The notes under the pieces: generated by a model
The model's input: only the letters and a program-made list of their open reading frames with translations
Told to the model about the DNA's origin: nothing
Database searches by the model: none
In this document: in pieces, positions 50,611 through 57,055 of the stretch
How positions within the stretch are numbered: position 1 is the stretch's first letter
How the letters are laid out: each line of letters opens with the position of its first letter
DNA from: VGJV01 sp964646415
GTDB lineage: Bacteria > Patescibacteriota > Minisyncoccia > UBA6257 > 2-01-FULL-56-20
Assembly (NCBI GenBank): GCA_964646415.1
Contig: CAZYEL010000001.1
Span: 20,214 to 84,213 of the forward strand
Reading direction: 5' to 3'
DNA length: 64,000 nucleotides
Position numbers and translations under genes: made by a program

Positions 50611-52017
50611 ATGAAGTTAACTTTCCACGGCGGCGCGGGTTCAGTCACGGGGGCGAATTATTTGCTCGAAATAGGTGACCCTTCGACAAGCTCAGGGTCA
50701 ACGAGAATACTCGTTGACTGCGGGCTTCATCAAGAAGGGCATTACGCCGAGCGGGCGAATTTCGAGCCGTTCCCGTATAACCCGCGGGAGATAACGGACG
50801 TATTTATTACCCACGCCCATATCGACCACATCGGGCTTATTCCGAAGTTGGTGAAAGACGGCTTTAAGGGCCTCATCCACTCCACTTCTCCTACGCGCGA
50901 CTTTGCGGAGTTTCTTCTCCTCGACTCCGAGAATATTCTTATGAAAGAGGCGGTGCGCGAGAAAAAGCCGCCGCTATACTTCACCGAAGACGTGGAGAGA
51001 GCGATGGAACAGTGGCAGGGCGTGCCGTATCATCAGGCGGTGGAGTGCGGCCCCGTAAATCCCGTCGCGGCGGGACACGGGGCAAGCGATGTGCGCGCGA
51101 CCTTTTTCGATGCAGGGCACGTGCTTGGTTCTGCAATCGTCCGCGTGGAGGCGGAGGGGAAGACTGTATTGTTCTCGGGAGACCTCGGAAACAGCCCGCC
51201 GCCCATCATCCGCGCAACGGAGAAGTTGGAGGCGGCGGATTACTGCGTGATTGAGTCCACGTACGGCGACCGCGCGCACGAGAACGTGGGCTCGCGGCGG
51301 GAGATGCTTGAAGATGCGGCGGAGGAGACGGTTGCCTCGGGCGGCACGCTTATGATTCCCGCATTCGCACTGGAACGTACGCAGGAGCTGTTGTTCCATC
51401 TCCATGAGCTTTTTGAGCAAGGGCGCATACCGAAAGTCCCGGTGTTTTTAGACAGCCCGCTCGCGATAAAGCTCACCGAGGTCTACCGGAAGTATGAGAG
51501 TTACTACAACCACGATATGCAGCGCCTTGTGCGCTCGGGTGACGACTTCCTGAACTTCCCGGGACTCCGGCTCACGCTCACGACCGAGCAGTCAAAGGAA
51601 ATAAACGATGTGCCCTCGCCAAAAATCATCATCGCGGGGTCGGGAATGTCCCACGGCGGGCGCATCGTGCACCACGAGCGGCGGTATCTGCCCGACCCGA
51701 AGAGCGCCATTCTCTTTGTGGGATACCAGACGCACGGCTCACTCGGGCGCCAGATTCTGGACGGGGCGGAGACGGTGAAGATTTTCGGCGAGGAGGTTCC
51801 CGTGCGGGCGCGGAAGATTCAAATTGCGGGGTACTCGGCGCACGCCGACCAGCCCCAGCTTCTGGACTGGCTCCGGCCGTTGCGGCGCACTTTGAAGAAA
51901 GTGTTTGTGGTGCAGGGAGAAGACCGTGCGAGCGAAGTGCTGGCGCAGAAAATCCGCGACGAGCTTGCAATTACCGCGGTGGTGCCGAAGAAGGGAGAGT
52001 CCTTTGAGCTTGAGTAG
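50611..52017 (+). CDS. Beta-CASP metallo-beta-lactamase RNA/DNA hydrolase
   Basis: 468 aa. ITHAHIDHIGLIPKLV is the HxHxDH metal motif; FDAGHVLGSA, SGDLGN, ESTYGDRAH and the C-terminal YSAHADQPQLLDWL complete the beta-CASP set of the CPSF73/YSH1-like exonuclease group, which processes RNA. The N-terminus MKLTFHGGAGSVTG is typical. Residues DPSTSSGST near position 23 are an in-frame palindrome insertion. The last 21 residues (IRDELAITAVVPKKGESFELE) have a diverged duplicate downstream of the hepT gene. Confidence 0.92.
   Translation: MKLTFHGGAGSVTGANYLLEIGDPSTSSGSTRILVDCGLHQEGHYAERANFEPFPYNPREITDVFITHAHIDHIGLIPKLVKDGFKGLIHSTSPTRDFAEFLLLDSENILMKEAVREKKPPLYFTEDVERAMEQWQGVPYHQAVECGPVNPVAAGHGASDVRATFFDAGHVLGSAIVRVEAEGKTVLFSGDLGNSPPPIIRATEKLEAADYCVIESTYGDRAHENVGSRREMLEDAAEETVASGGTLMIPAFALERTQELLFHLHELFEQGRIPKVPVFLDSPLAIKLTEVYRKYESYYNHDMQRLVRSGDDFLNFPGLRLTLTTEQSKEINDVPSPKIIIAGSGMSHGGRIVHHERRYLPDPKSAILFVGYQTHGSLGRQILDGAETVKIFGEEVPVRARKIQIAGYSAHADQPQLLDWLRPLRRTLKKVFVVQGEDRASEVLAQKIRDELAITAVVPKKGESFELE
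50676..50700 (+). repeat. Palindromic repeat inserted in frame in the metallo-hydrolase gene
   Basis: TGACCCT and AGGGTCA arms enclose TCGACAAGCTC. It encodes DPSTSSGS between the first and second beta strands (YLLEIG ... TRILVDCG). The arms match those in rsmA (12346-12372). Confidence 0.8.
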
Positions 52018-52060
52018 GCGCGAGGTAGCGGCTACGATGTTCTCATGATAGGGTGTGTAT

Positions 52061-52486
52061 ATGACCGCGCGCACGATTGCACAAAAAAGAAAAAGAATAG
52101 CCGGAAAGCTCCATAAACTCGGAGTGTCTATGCTGGTGCTCTTCGGTTCCGCAGCGACAGGAGCGAAGAAGCCGGAGGATATTGACGTGGCGGTATTCCT
52201 CGCCGACGTGGCGCGGGAAGGCATACTCGCCAGTCTTGAAAAGCAATGCGAGATTACTGCGACGGCCGCCGACTTTCTCGGCGATCCCGCGGATAAGCTC
52301 GACGCTGTCTTCATGCATCGGGGGATTGCGCCTCTCCTTGCATATCACATCGCCCGCGACGGCAAGCTTCTCTTTGGTGCGGAAGAGGGTTTCATGCGGT
52401 TCCGCGTGCGTGCGGTCAAGATGTATTACGACAGCGAAAAGTTTTTTGAACTGCGGCGCCAATACCTTCAACGGGTCTATGCTTGA
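52061..52486 (+). CDS. mntA: MntA-type minimal nucleotidyltransferase antitoxin
   Basis: 141 aa. LVLFGSAATGAKKPEDIDVAVFL is the GSx(9-10)DxD active site of MNT-domain nucleotidyltransferases. In type VII toxin-antitoxin pairs such a protein inactivates HepT by attaching AMP to a tyrosine near its active site. The next gene is HepT-like and overlaps by eight bases, the usual arrangement. ATG 52061 or a GTG two codons upstream may start it. The pair sits between the full metallo-hydrolase gene and a remnant of its 3' end. Confidence 0.85.
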   Translation: MTARTIAQKRKRIAGKLHKLGVSMLVLFGSAATGAKKPEDIDVAVFLADVAREGILASLEKQCEITATAADFLGDPADKLDAVFMHRGIAPLLAYHIARDGKLLFGAEEGFMRFRVRAVKMYYDSEKFFELRRQYLQRVYA

Positions 52487-52901
52487 AAAGAAATTTGTTG
52501 AAAAGAAGCTGGAGGAGATAAGCCGTTATCTCGGCGAGCTCGCGCCGATTTTGAAGTTGTCGTACAAGGAATTTAACGGCAGTTATAAAGACATGCGCGC
52601 CGCCGAACGCGATTTCCAGCTTATCGTGGACGCGGCGGTGGACATCAATACGCATATAGTACTCGCATTAAATCTCCCTCCTCCGGAGAAAAACTACGAT
52701 TCGTTCATTATGCTCGGCAGGGCGCGCGTGTTCTCGGAGAAAGAAGCAAAGGCGCTCGCGCCTTCCGCCGGTTTGCGCAATAGATTAGTGCATGAGTATG
52801 ACGAGATTGACCCCGAAATACTGTACCGCTCGCTCAAAACCTTCGCGAAACGCTACCGCGACTATGGCCGCGCCGTATTGCGATATTTGGAAAAGAAGTG
52901 A
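52479..52901 (+). CDS. hepT: HepT-type HEPN ribonuclease toxin
   Basis: 140 aa, all helical. The HEPN catalytic signature Rx4-6HxY is present as GLRNRLVHEYDEI near residue 103, and INTHIVLALNLPPPEKNY is typical of HepT. The toxin cleaves RNA when not modified by MntA. The HEY tyrosine is the expected target of AMPylation. It overlaps mntA and ends directly at the metallo-hydrolase remnant, with the stop codon in the same reading frame as the remnant. Confidence 0.87.
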   Translation: MLEKKFVEKKLEEISRYLGELAPILKLSYKEFNGSYKDMRAAERDFQLIVDAAVDINTHIVLALNLPPPEKNYDSFIMLGRARVFSEKEAKALAPSAGLRNRLVHEYDEIDPEILYRSLKTFAKRYRDYGRAVLRYLEKK

Positions 52902-52967
52902 ATCCGCGATGAACTCGCGGTGAATGCGGTGGTGCCGAAGAAAGGAGAGAGTTTTGAGCTTGATTGA
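52902..52967 (+). pseudogene. Remnant: duplicated 3' end of the beta-CASP hydrolase gene
   Basis: Translating on from the hepT stop gives IRDELAVNAVVPKKGESFELD and a stop. This matches the last 21 residues of the metallo-hydrolase (51952-52017) at 18 of 21 positions, while the DNA differs at 15 of 66 bases. It is too diverged for a fresh target-site duplication and looks like the tail of an old paralogous copy whose body was lost or replaced by the toxin-antitoxin genes. Confidence 0.8.
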
Positions 52968-53005
52968 GTTCACTTAAAGCTGTTCGGTTGTGTTAGTATA
53001 AGTTT

Positions 53006-53754
53006 ATGTTGGAGAAATATCTTCAGGACATCGGCTTGAGCGATAAGGAAGCGACGATCTACATCGCGCTTCTTCAGGCGGATTACTCCTCTCCCCTCGA
53101 ACTCTCGAGAAAGCTTAATATGAAACGGGCGACGGCGTACGTAGTGCTCGAGTCCCTCCAAAAGAAAGGATTAGTGAACGAAACGAAGGTAAATAAAAAA
53201 ACCCGCTACCAAGCCGCTCCCCCCGAACGGCTCGAAACTTTTATTGCCCGCCAACGGATTGTGCTCGAAGAAAAAGCCAAACTTCTGGAAGATATTGTGC
53301 CGCAGTTCAAGAGCATCCAAAAAGAAAGTGGTACAAAACCGGTGGTGAAGTATTACGAAGGGAGAGAGAGGGAGTAATTTCTTCGTCCGAGAGGAAGTAT
53401 TCTGAAGGGAGAAGGGAGGGTCTCAAATACGGCGTATACTCTCGTGATCTAGACGATGAGTTTTTTACTCCGGAAGAGAGAAAACGGTTGAGGGGCAAGA
53501 GCATTGCGGCAGGAACGAAAAGTCGCTCAGTATACACCTATTTGAAAGGAAACCTTCCAGAAGACCCTACCTGCGAACGAGCGAGGATAGACGAGAGTAA
53601 ATACCCCATCTTTTGCGACATTGATATTTATGGAGACGAAGTACTGGTCAATTCTTTGAAAAAGAGCATTTCTTCACTTTACATTCGAAGCCGAGATATT
53701 GCGGAAACCCTGAAAAGTTTGATCAACTATATTATTGACTCGGCAGAAAAATAG
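53006..53754 (+). pseudogene. TrmB-family transcriptional regulator, frameshifted in a GA repeat
   Basis: The first frame (53006-53377, 123 aa) holds a winged helix (KEATIYIALLQADYSSPLELSRKLNMKRATAYVVLESLQKKGL) and the start of the sensor domain up to KYYEGRERE, then stops. The other frame continues without a gap: GVISSSERKYSEGRREGLKY, YSRDLDDEFFTPEERKRLRGK ... YRSRDIAETLKSL-like end. TrmB proteins normally read YYEGREG here, so two extra bases in GAGAGAGAG (53362-53370) break the gene. Restored, it would be about 248 aa, a sugar-responsive-type regulator. Confidence 0.85.
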
Positions 53755-53784
53755 GCTCGGCAAGTCTTGGTGACCCGCCGAGCC
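53754..53784. terminator. Hairpin after the TrmB gene
   Basis: GGCTCGGC and GCCGAGCC form an 8-bp stem with a 15-base loop. It is followed by GTGATTTT on the plus strand and by TATTTTTCT on the minus strand, so it could stop transcripts from either side. Confidence 0.6.
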
Positions 53785-53866
53785 GTGATTTTAGAGAGAC
53801 CCCGGAGCTCGTTAGTCTCATCAGAGTCTCCCTATTCGGCGGGTAGCTTAATCATCCCCGCCATGG

Positions 53867-54082
53867 GTGCTCCGTTTCATACGCGGACCTCCTTTCCTTG
53901 GCGAGGAAAAGACCGCCGAGGGAGTGGAACCGCACGCAGAATGGGACGGGGAAGTAAATGTGCGGCAGCCGGTCGAAGTGGTGGGAGAGGTCCTCGCGGA
54001 GGAATGCCGGGTACACCGGCACCGAATTGAATTGGAGCAACAACTCTATGAAATTCGGGAAATGGTCCGCTGGGGAGTATAA
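53867..54082 (+). CDS. Possible small protein (weak call)
   Basis: 71 codons from a GTG; a GTG at 53924 (VEPHAEWDG) is an alternative start. The sequence VRQPVEVVGEVLAEECRVHR and RIELEQQLYEIREMVRW is a plausible charged helical protein with G-first codons. No Shine-Dalgarno or family was found. A minus-strand frame (53852-54043) over the same bases is a competitor. The stretch 53785-54195 otherwise shows no clear gene. Confidence 0.35.
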   Translation: MLRFIRGPPFLGEEKTAEGVEPHAEWDGEVNVRQPVEVVGEVLAEECRVHRHRIELEQQLYEIREMVRWGV

Positions 54083-54195
54083 GGGTGTTGCAAGGTGGCG
54101 CTCACCGCCGGAAATAAAGCGTGAGCTGTTTGACGGAGTAGGCTGGTCACCGATTCGCCGCTTCAGTGAAAAAAGCGGGAGGAGGACTTTCTATT

Positions 54196-54474
54196 GTGAC
54201 AATAGGAGGGTACCTGAAAAGGTTGGAGGTCTACGGTATTAAGCCCGAGCAGATTCCTTATCTTTCCGATGCGGCACTTCTCAAGTGTCGCGGTATGGGG
54301 AAGACAGGAGTCAACCTACTTCGAGAGGAGTATGGTTGGGTCGAAGAGCCGGGAACTCTCCAACTGTCAGAGCAGGTCGAAAGAGCCCTGTTCCCTGTGT
54401 TGTCAAAACGCAGAGGAGTGGGACGTAAGACTGTTCGTGCGATAGCGCGGATGGTCGCGGCCTACTTCGACTGA
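54196..54474 (+). CDS. Small helix-hairpin-helix protein resembling RNA polymerase alpha CTD
   Basis: 92 aa from GTG 54196, which has GGGAGGAGG about nine bases upstream; GTG 54166 is an alternative. GYLKRLEVYGIKPEQIPYLSDAALLKCRGMGKTGVNLL matches the alpha-CTD/HhH pattern (CLKRAGI..V..LL.LSE..LLKIRGLGKKSL). The second half, LSKRRGVGRKTVRAIARMV, looks like another HhH. Likely DNA binding. It lies just before the first of two structured tandem elements. A host for it in a larger complex is not evident. Confidence 0.6.
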   Translation: MTIGGYLKRLEVYGIKPEQIPYLSDAALLKCRGMGKTGVNLLREEYGWVEEPGTLQLSEQVERALFPVLSKRRGVGRKTVRAIARMVAAYFD

Positions 54475-54479
54475 CTGAT

Positions 54480-54712
54480 GGAAAGACATCCGACAGATCA
54501 CTCTAACTTTCGTAACAGAAGAGTGTGATAGTCGCCCCTCAAAAGGCTGAAAATGTTGCCACCGTCGTAAATGGTGGGCTTCGCTGGCAGAAAGCGCGGA
54601 GGGCGATTCCGTCACAATCGCAAAAATTTCGGGGAATTTTATAAAAGATTCCCCACTCAATTGAGTCCGAGAGCGAAAGATTCTCGCGGATTCATAGAGT
54701 TTTGTTCTTTAA
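54480..54712 (+). ncRNA. Structured element, copy 1 (leader of the 66-aa membrane protein gene)
   Basis: About 233 bases, homologous over their length to 54947-55147. Shared parts: GGAAAGAC near the start; a hairpin ATCACTCT...AGAGTGTGA; CACCGT...ATGGTG; GGGCGATT...ACAATCGCAAAAA; hairpin GGGGAAT-N10-ATTCCCC (54631-54654); CAATTGAGTCC...GGATTCATAGAG (54659-54699), then GTTCTTT. The stems differ in sequence between the copies but keep pairing, which supports an RNA structure. The small gene with a perfect Shine-Dalgarno starts 28 bases downstream. Family unknown. Confidence 0.55.
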
Positions 54713-54739
54713 TTTCAACCAAAACGAAAGGAGGTGAAA

Positions 54740-54940
54740 ATGAGAGCGGCGTATCTGAAGCTTGCGCAGTGGGTGTATGCAATCGCGTTGGGCACCGGGT
54801 TTCTGTGGCTGGTGTTCACGTTTGTATTCCCCATTGACCAGGCGTTCATGGACGCGTTCAACCGTCATCAGGCGTACTGGTTCGGGCTTATAGCCATCGG
54901 ACTGGTTGCCTCTTGGATTGCGAAACGCGCCAAGAACTGA
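54740..54940 (+). CDS. Small membrane protein of unknown function
   Basis: 66 aa with two hydrophobic helices: YLKLAQWVYAIALGTGFLWLVFTFVF and YWFGLIAIGLVASWIAKRAKN, joined by PIDQAFMDAFNRHQA. The Shine-Dalgarno AAAGGAGGTG ends four bases before the ATG and is the strongest ribosome-binding site in the window, so translation should be efficient. It is sandwiched between the two copies of the structured element. No family recognised; a holin-like or toxin-like role is possible but unsupported. Confidence 0.75.
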   Translation: MRAAYLKLAQWVYAIALGTGFLWLVFTFVFPIDQAFMDAFNRHQAYWFGLIAIGLVASWIAKRAKN

Positions 54941-54946
54941 CCGCAG

Positions 54947-55147
54947 GGAAAGACCGCCAAAGGATTACTCCAACCTTTGTTTCAAAAGAGTATGAATGTC
55001 ACCGTGAGCACATGGTGAGTGTGGCGTGCAGCGCTGGGAAGGGCGATTTCCCAAAAAACAATCGCAAAAACTTGGAGGATTGCAAAATCCTCCCTCAATT
55101 GAGTCCGTTTCGCCAGAGCGAAGTGGACTCATAGAGATTAGTTCTTT
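54947..55147 (+). ncRNA. Structured element, copy 2 (leader of the 125-aa gene)
   Basis: About 201 bases, homologous to copy 1. The hairpin GGAGGATT-GCAA-AATCCTCC (55074-55093) replaces GGGGAAT/ATTCCCC of copy 1 and has a GNRA tetraloop; TGAGTCC (55100-55106) pairs with GGACTCA (55125-55131), where copy 1 has a G-U pair. ATTACTC/GAGTAT replaces ATCACTC/GAGTGT. It ends TTAGTTCTTT, 53 bases before the next gene. Compensatory differences between the copies argue for conserved RNA folding. Confidence 0.55.
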
Positions 55148-55200
55148 GTAAAACGGTGTTTATAGTGTTTTGTTTCCGAACGATTCGGTGGCAGAGCACT

Positions 55201-55578
55201 ATGAATACCAACAACATCAAAGAGGAAGCCTCCACCTCTCCAAAAGTGGCACTCACCGCGTTTCAAAAAAAGCAAGAAGAATTTGAAACGCGCATCGCGG
55301 AGCTGGAGCGACAGAGGGATGATGAACGACAGCAGTTCATCAATTCCGTGGTCGCGCATGGATGGAGGGAATTCCTTTTCTTCTCATCCTATTACGGCTC
55401 ACATGAGGAGCTGGGGGAGGGGAACCGTGATGGCCTCTTCCTTTTTCACCCATCGGTTGATATTTCCCGATGGGAGGGTGTGTTGTTTTCGCACGGGCAC
55501 TGCGGGCAGAGCGAGAACAACGACAGGTTCGAAGAGTGGCTCTCTGGCTTGCTGGAGGACCAATACATCGAACTGTAA
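55201..55578 (+). CDS. Protein of unknown function with N-terminal coiled coil
   Basis: 125 aa; not recognised. Residues 15-45 form a coiled coil (FQKKQEEFETRIAELERQRDDERQQF). A compact C-terminal domain rich in aromatic residues follows (HGWREFLFFSSYYGSHEELG; GLFLFHPSVDISRWEGVLFSHGHCGQSENN). No membrane segment. It follows copy 2 of the structured element and ends before a double hairpin. Codon use is similar to the neighbours. ATG 55201 (MNTNNIKEE) is preferred over an upstream GTG/TTG extension. Confidence 0.65.
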   Translation: MNTNNIKEEASTSPKVALTAFQKKQEEFETRIAELERQRDDERQQFINSVVAHGWREFLFFSSYYGSHEELGEGNRDGLFLFHPSVDISRWEGVLFSHGHCGQSENNDRFEEWLSGLLEDQYIEL

Positions 55579-55605
55579 CCCGCCGCAATGGGTTCACTTT
55601 CAACC

Positions 55606-55668
55606 GGACGATTCTTTTGCGGAGAATCGTCCACAATCAAAATAAAGCCACTTCAAGGAGGTGGCTTT
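55606..55668. terminator. Double hairpin, bidirectional terminator
   Basis: First hairpin: GGACGATTCT (55606-55615) with AGAATCGTCC (55623-55632). Second: AAAGCCACTTC - AAG - GAGGTGGCTTT (55644-55668), followed by GTTATTTG on the plus strand and ATTTTG on the minus strand. It separates two convergent small genes. Confidence 0.8.
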
Positions 55669-55694
55669 GTTATTTGTAGTGGTGTATTGCGCCT

Positions 55695-55910
55695 CTATTT
55701 TGTTTGTCGCAATGAGGCGATGAGTTCGTGTTTCCCGCCATAGGTGCGCTGATAGGCCTCCGCCCGCGCCCGTTTGGCGTCTCGGCGCACGGCATTCCAG
55801 CTTTTCTCGTCGACGGCGAAATTCGGTTCGTCCGCGAATGTGCGGCGTTTCACGGCCCGCAGGGCGTTTTCGATGCGCAGAATTTGCTTTTTGAGTGTCG
55901 CCACGGTCAT
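55695..55910 (-). CDS. Small basic helical protein of unknown function
   Basis: 71 aa: MTVATLKKQILRIENALRAV is a heptad-like helix, followed by basic helical sequence (WNAVRRDAKRARAEAYQRTYGG). No family recognised. ATG 55910 starts the helix; the open frame beyond has no Shine-Dalgarno. A bidirectional terminator lies just downstream on the minus strand, which supports a real transcript. It is divergent from the LOG-family gene. Confidence 0.55.
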   Translation of the reverse strand: MTVATLKKQILRIENALRAVKRRTFADEPNFAVDEKSWNAVRRDAKRARAEAYQRTYGGKHELIASLRQTK

Positions 55911-55952
55911 ACGGATAAGTATCACCGCGCACGGGAAATTCAAGAAATAAGG

Positions 55953-55958
55953 TATAAT
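55953..55958 (+). promoter_or_regulatory. TATAAT box six bases before the LOG-family ATG
   Basis: A perfect TATAAT ends at 55958; the expected start site seven bases later is 55965, the A of the ATG. The transcript would be leaderless. No -35 hexamer is recognisable. Confidence 0.55.
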
Positions 55959-55964
55959 CTCCTC

Positions 55965-56567
55965 ATGGCAATTAAAAAGAACTCCAACGGTAACAATCAT
56001 CCGCGCGGGAACGGACTGAAGTATAAAATCTGCATCTCCGGTGCGGCGGAAACGGGAATGTGTTCGCCGGACGCGCTTGAGAAAACGGAGCTTTTAGGGC
56101 GGCTTATCGCCGAGCGGGGGATGATTGTGGTGACGGGTGCGACCACGGGAACTCCCTATTGGGCGGCCAAGGGAGCGAAGGAGGCGGGAGGCACGGTAAT
56201 CGGCATTTCTCCCGCGTCTTCAAAAATCCATCACGTGAAGACGTACCGCCTCCCCACCGATTATCATGACTTCATTATTTACACGGGATTCGGTTATTCC
56301 GGAAGAAACTTATTGCTCACGCGCTCGGCGGATGCGGTCATTACCGTCTGCGGTCGCATCGGGACGATGAACGAATTCACCGACGCGTTCGAAGATGAAA
56401 AACCGCAGGGCGTGCTCACCGGCACGGGAGGCACGGCGGACATGCTCCACGATTTTTTGGACAAGGCGCACCGCGGGTACGGGAAATCGGTGTTTGAGTC
56501 GGACCCCGCGAAGTTGCTCGACAAGGTGGTGGAGTTGATTGAGGAGGAAGAAAGGGAGATAGCGTGA
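55965..56567 (+). CDS. LOG-family/TIGR00725-like Rossmann-fold protein
   Basis: 200 aa. YKICISGAAETGMCSPDALE, then GMIVVTGATTGTPYWAAKGAKEAGGTVIGISP, and later ITVCGRIGTMNEFTDAFEDEKP follow the LOG/DprA-like pattern, with PGGxGT-like GRIGTMNE at the end. Classical LOG enzymes cleave nucleoside monophosphates, but the PGGxGTxxE motif is modified here (CGRIGTMNE), so activity is uncertain. The message is probably leaderless. The gene ends in acidic helix DKVVELIEEEEREIA. Confidence 0.8.
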   Translation: MAIKKNSNGNNHPRGNGLKYKICISGAAETGMCSPDALEKTELLGRLIAERGMIVVTGATTGTPYWAAKGAKEAGGTVIGISPASSKIHHVKTYRLPTDYHDFIIYTGFGYSGRNLLLTRSADAVITVCGRIGTMNEFTDAFEDEKPQGVLTGTGGTADMLHDFLDKAHRGYGKSVFESDPAKLLDKVVELIEEEEREIA

Positions 56568-56650
56568 ATAGGGACAAGCGACAAGAAACACGGGAAGTTT
56601 AAGTCGGAAAGTTTGGAATGGAACGATAAAGGTCGGAGAAACCAAGCAAC

Positions 56651-56950
56651 ATGCCAAAGAAAACAGTAAAAAAAGTTAAAAAAGCTTCCCCGAAGAAGGT
56701 TGTGGTGGCAAAACCCATCGGTGAGGTAACGCACTTCTACGGGCACATCTCAGTGGCGATTGTGAAGTTCAAGAAAGCGGTGAAGCCGGGAGTGAAGCTT
56801 CAATATAAAGGAGCTACCACCGATTTTGCAGAAGTGGCGAAGTCCATGCAGTATGACCACAAGCCCATTGCCGCCGCGAAGAAGGGGCAAGAGGTGGGGA
56901 TTAAGGTGAAGAAGAAGGTGCGGGAGGGAGATGAGGTGTTCGAGGAGTAA
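56651..56950 (+). CDS. Translation-elongation-factor-like beta-barrel protein
   Basis: 99 aa. After a very lysine-rich N-terminus (PKKTVKKVKKASPKKVVVAK), PIGEVTHFYGHISVAIVKFKKAVKPGVKLQYKG and KKGQEVGIKVKKKVREGDEVFE form an EF-Tu domain-2-like beta barrel, as in small proteins annotated translation elongation factor-like and at the end of U32 peptidases. No GTPase domain is present. The role is unknown. The stop codon is created at the left end of MITE-like copy C. Confidence 0.8.
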   Translation: MPKKTVKKVKKASPKKVVVAKPIGEVTHFYGHISVAIVKFKKAVKPGVKLQYKGATTDFAEVAKSMQYDHKPIAAAKKGQEVGIKVKKKVREGDEVFEE

Positions 56951-57055
56951 TCGCCAATAACGCGAATTGTAGGCAAATATCGCGAATGATTCGACTTACT
57001 CCCAAGGCAGGATTCGCGTTATTGAATCCAGATTTGCGTTATTCGCGACTACTCC
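56944..57055. repeat. MITE-like inverted repeat, copy C
   Basis: Starts GGAGTAATCGCCAATAACGC and ends GCGTTATTCGCGACTACTCC, with internal ATCGCGAATGATTCG and GGATTCGCGTTATTGAATCC. It lies between the EF-like gene, whose last codons and stop fall in it, and the ATG of the permease. It has the same ends and spacing as copy B (50503-50609). Confidence 0.75.

Noticed and set aside
53852..54043. Minus-strand 63-codon frame reading like a protein, with a nearby AAAGGAGGT string
   Set aside because: The Shine-Dalgarno-like string is inside the frame and leads only to a 10-codon ORF; the plus frame over the same bases has better codon structure. Left as undecided, not annotated.
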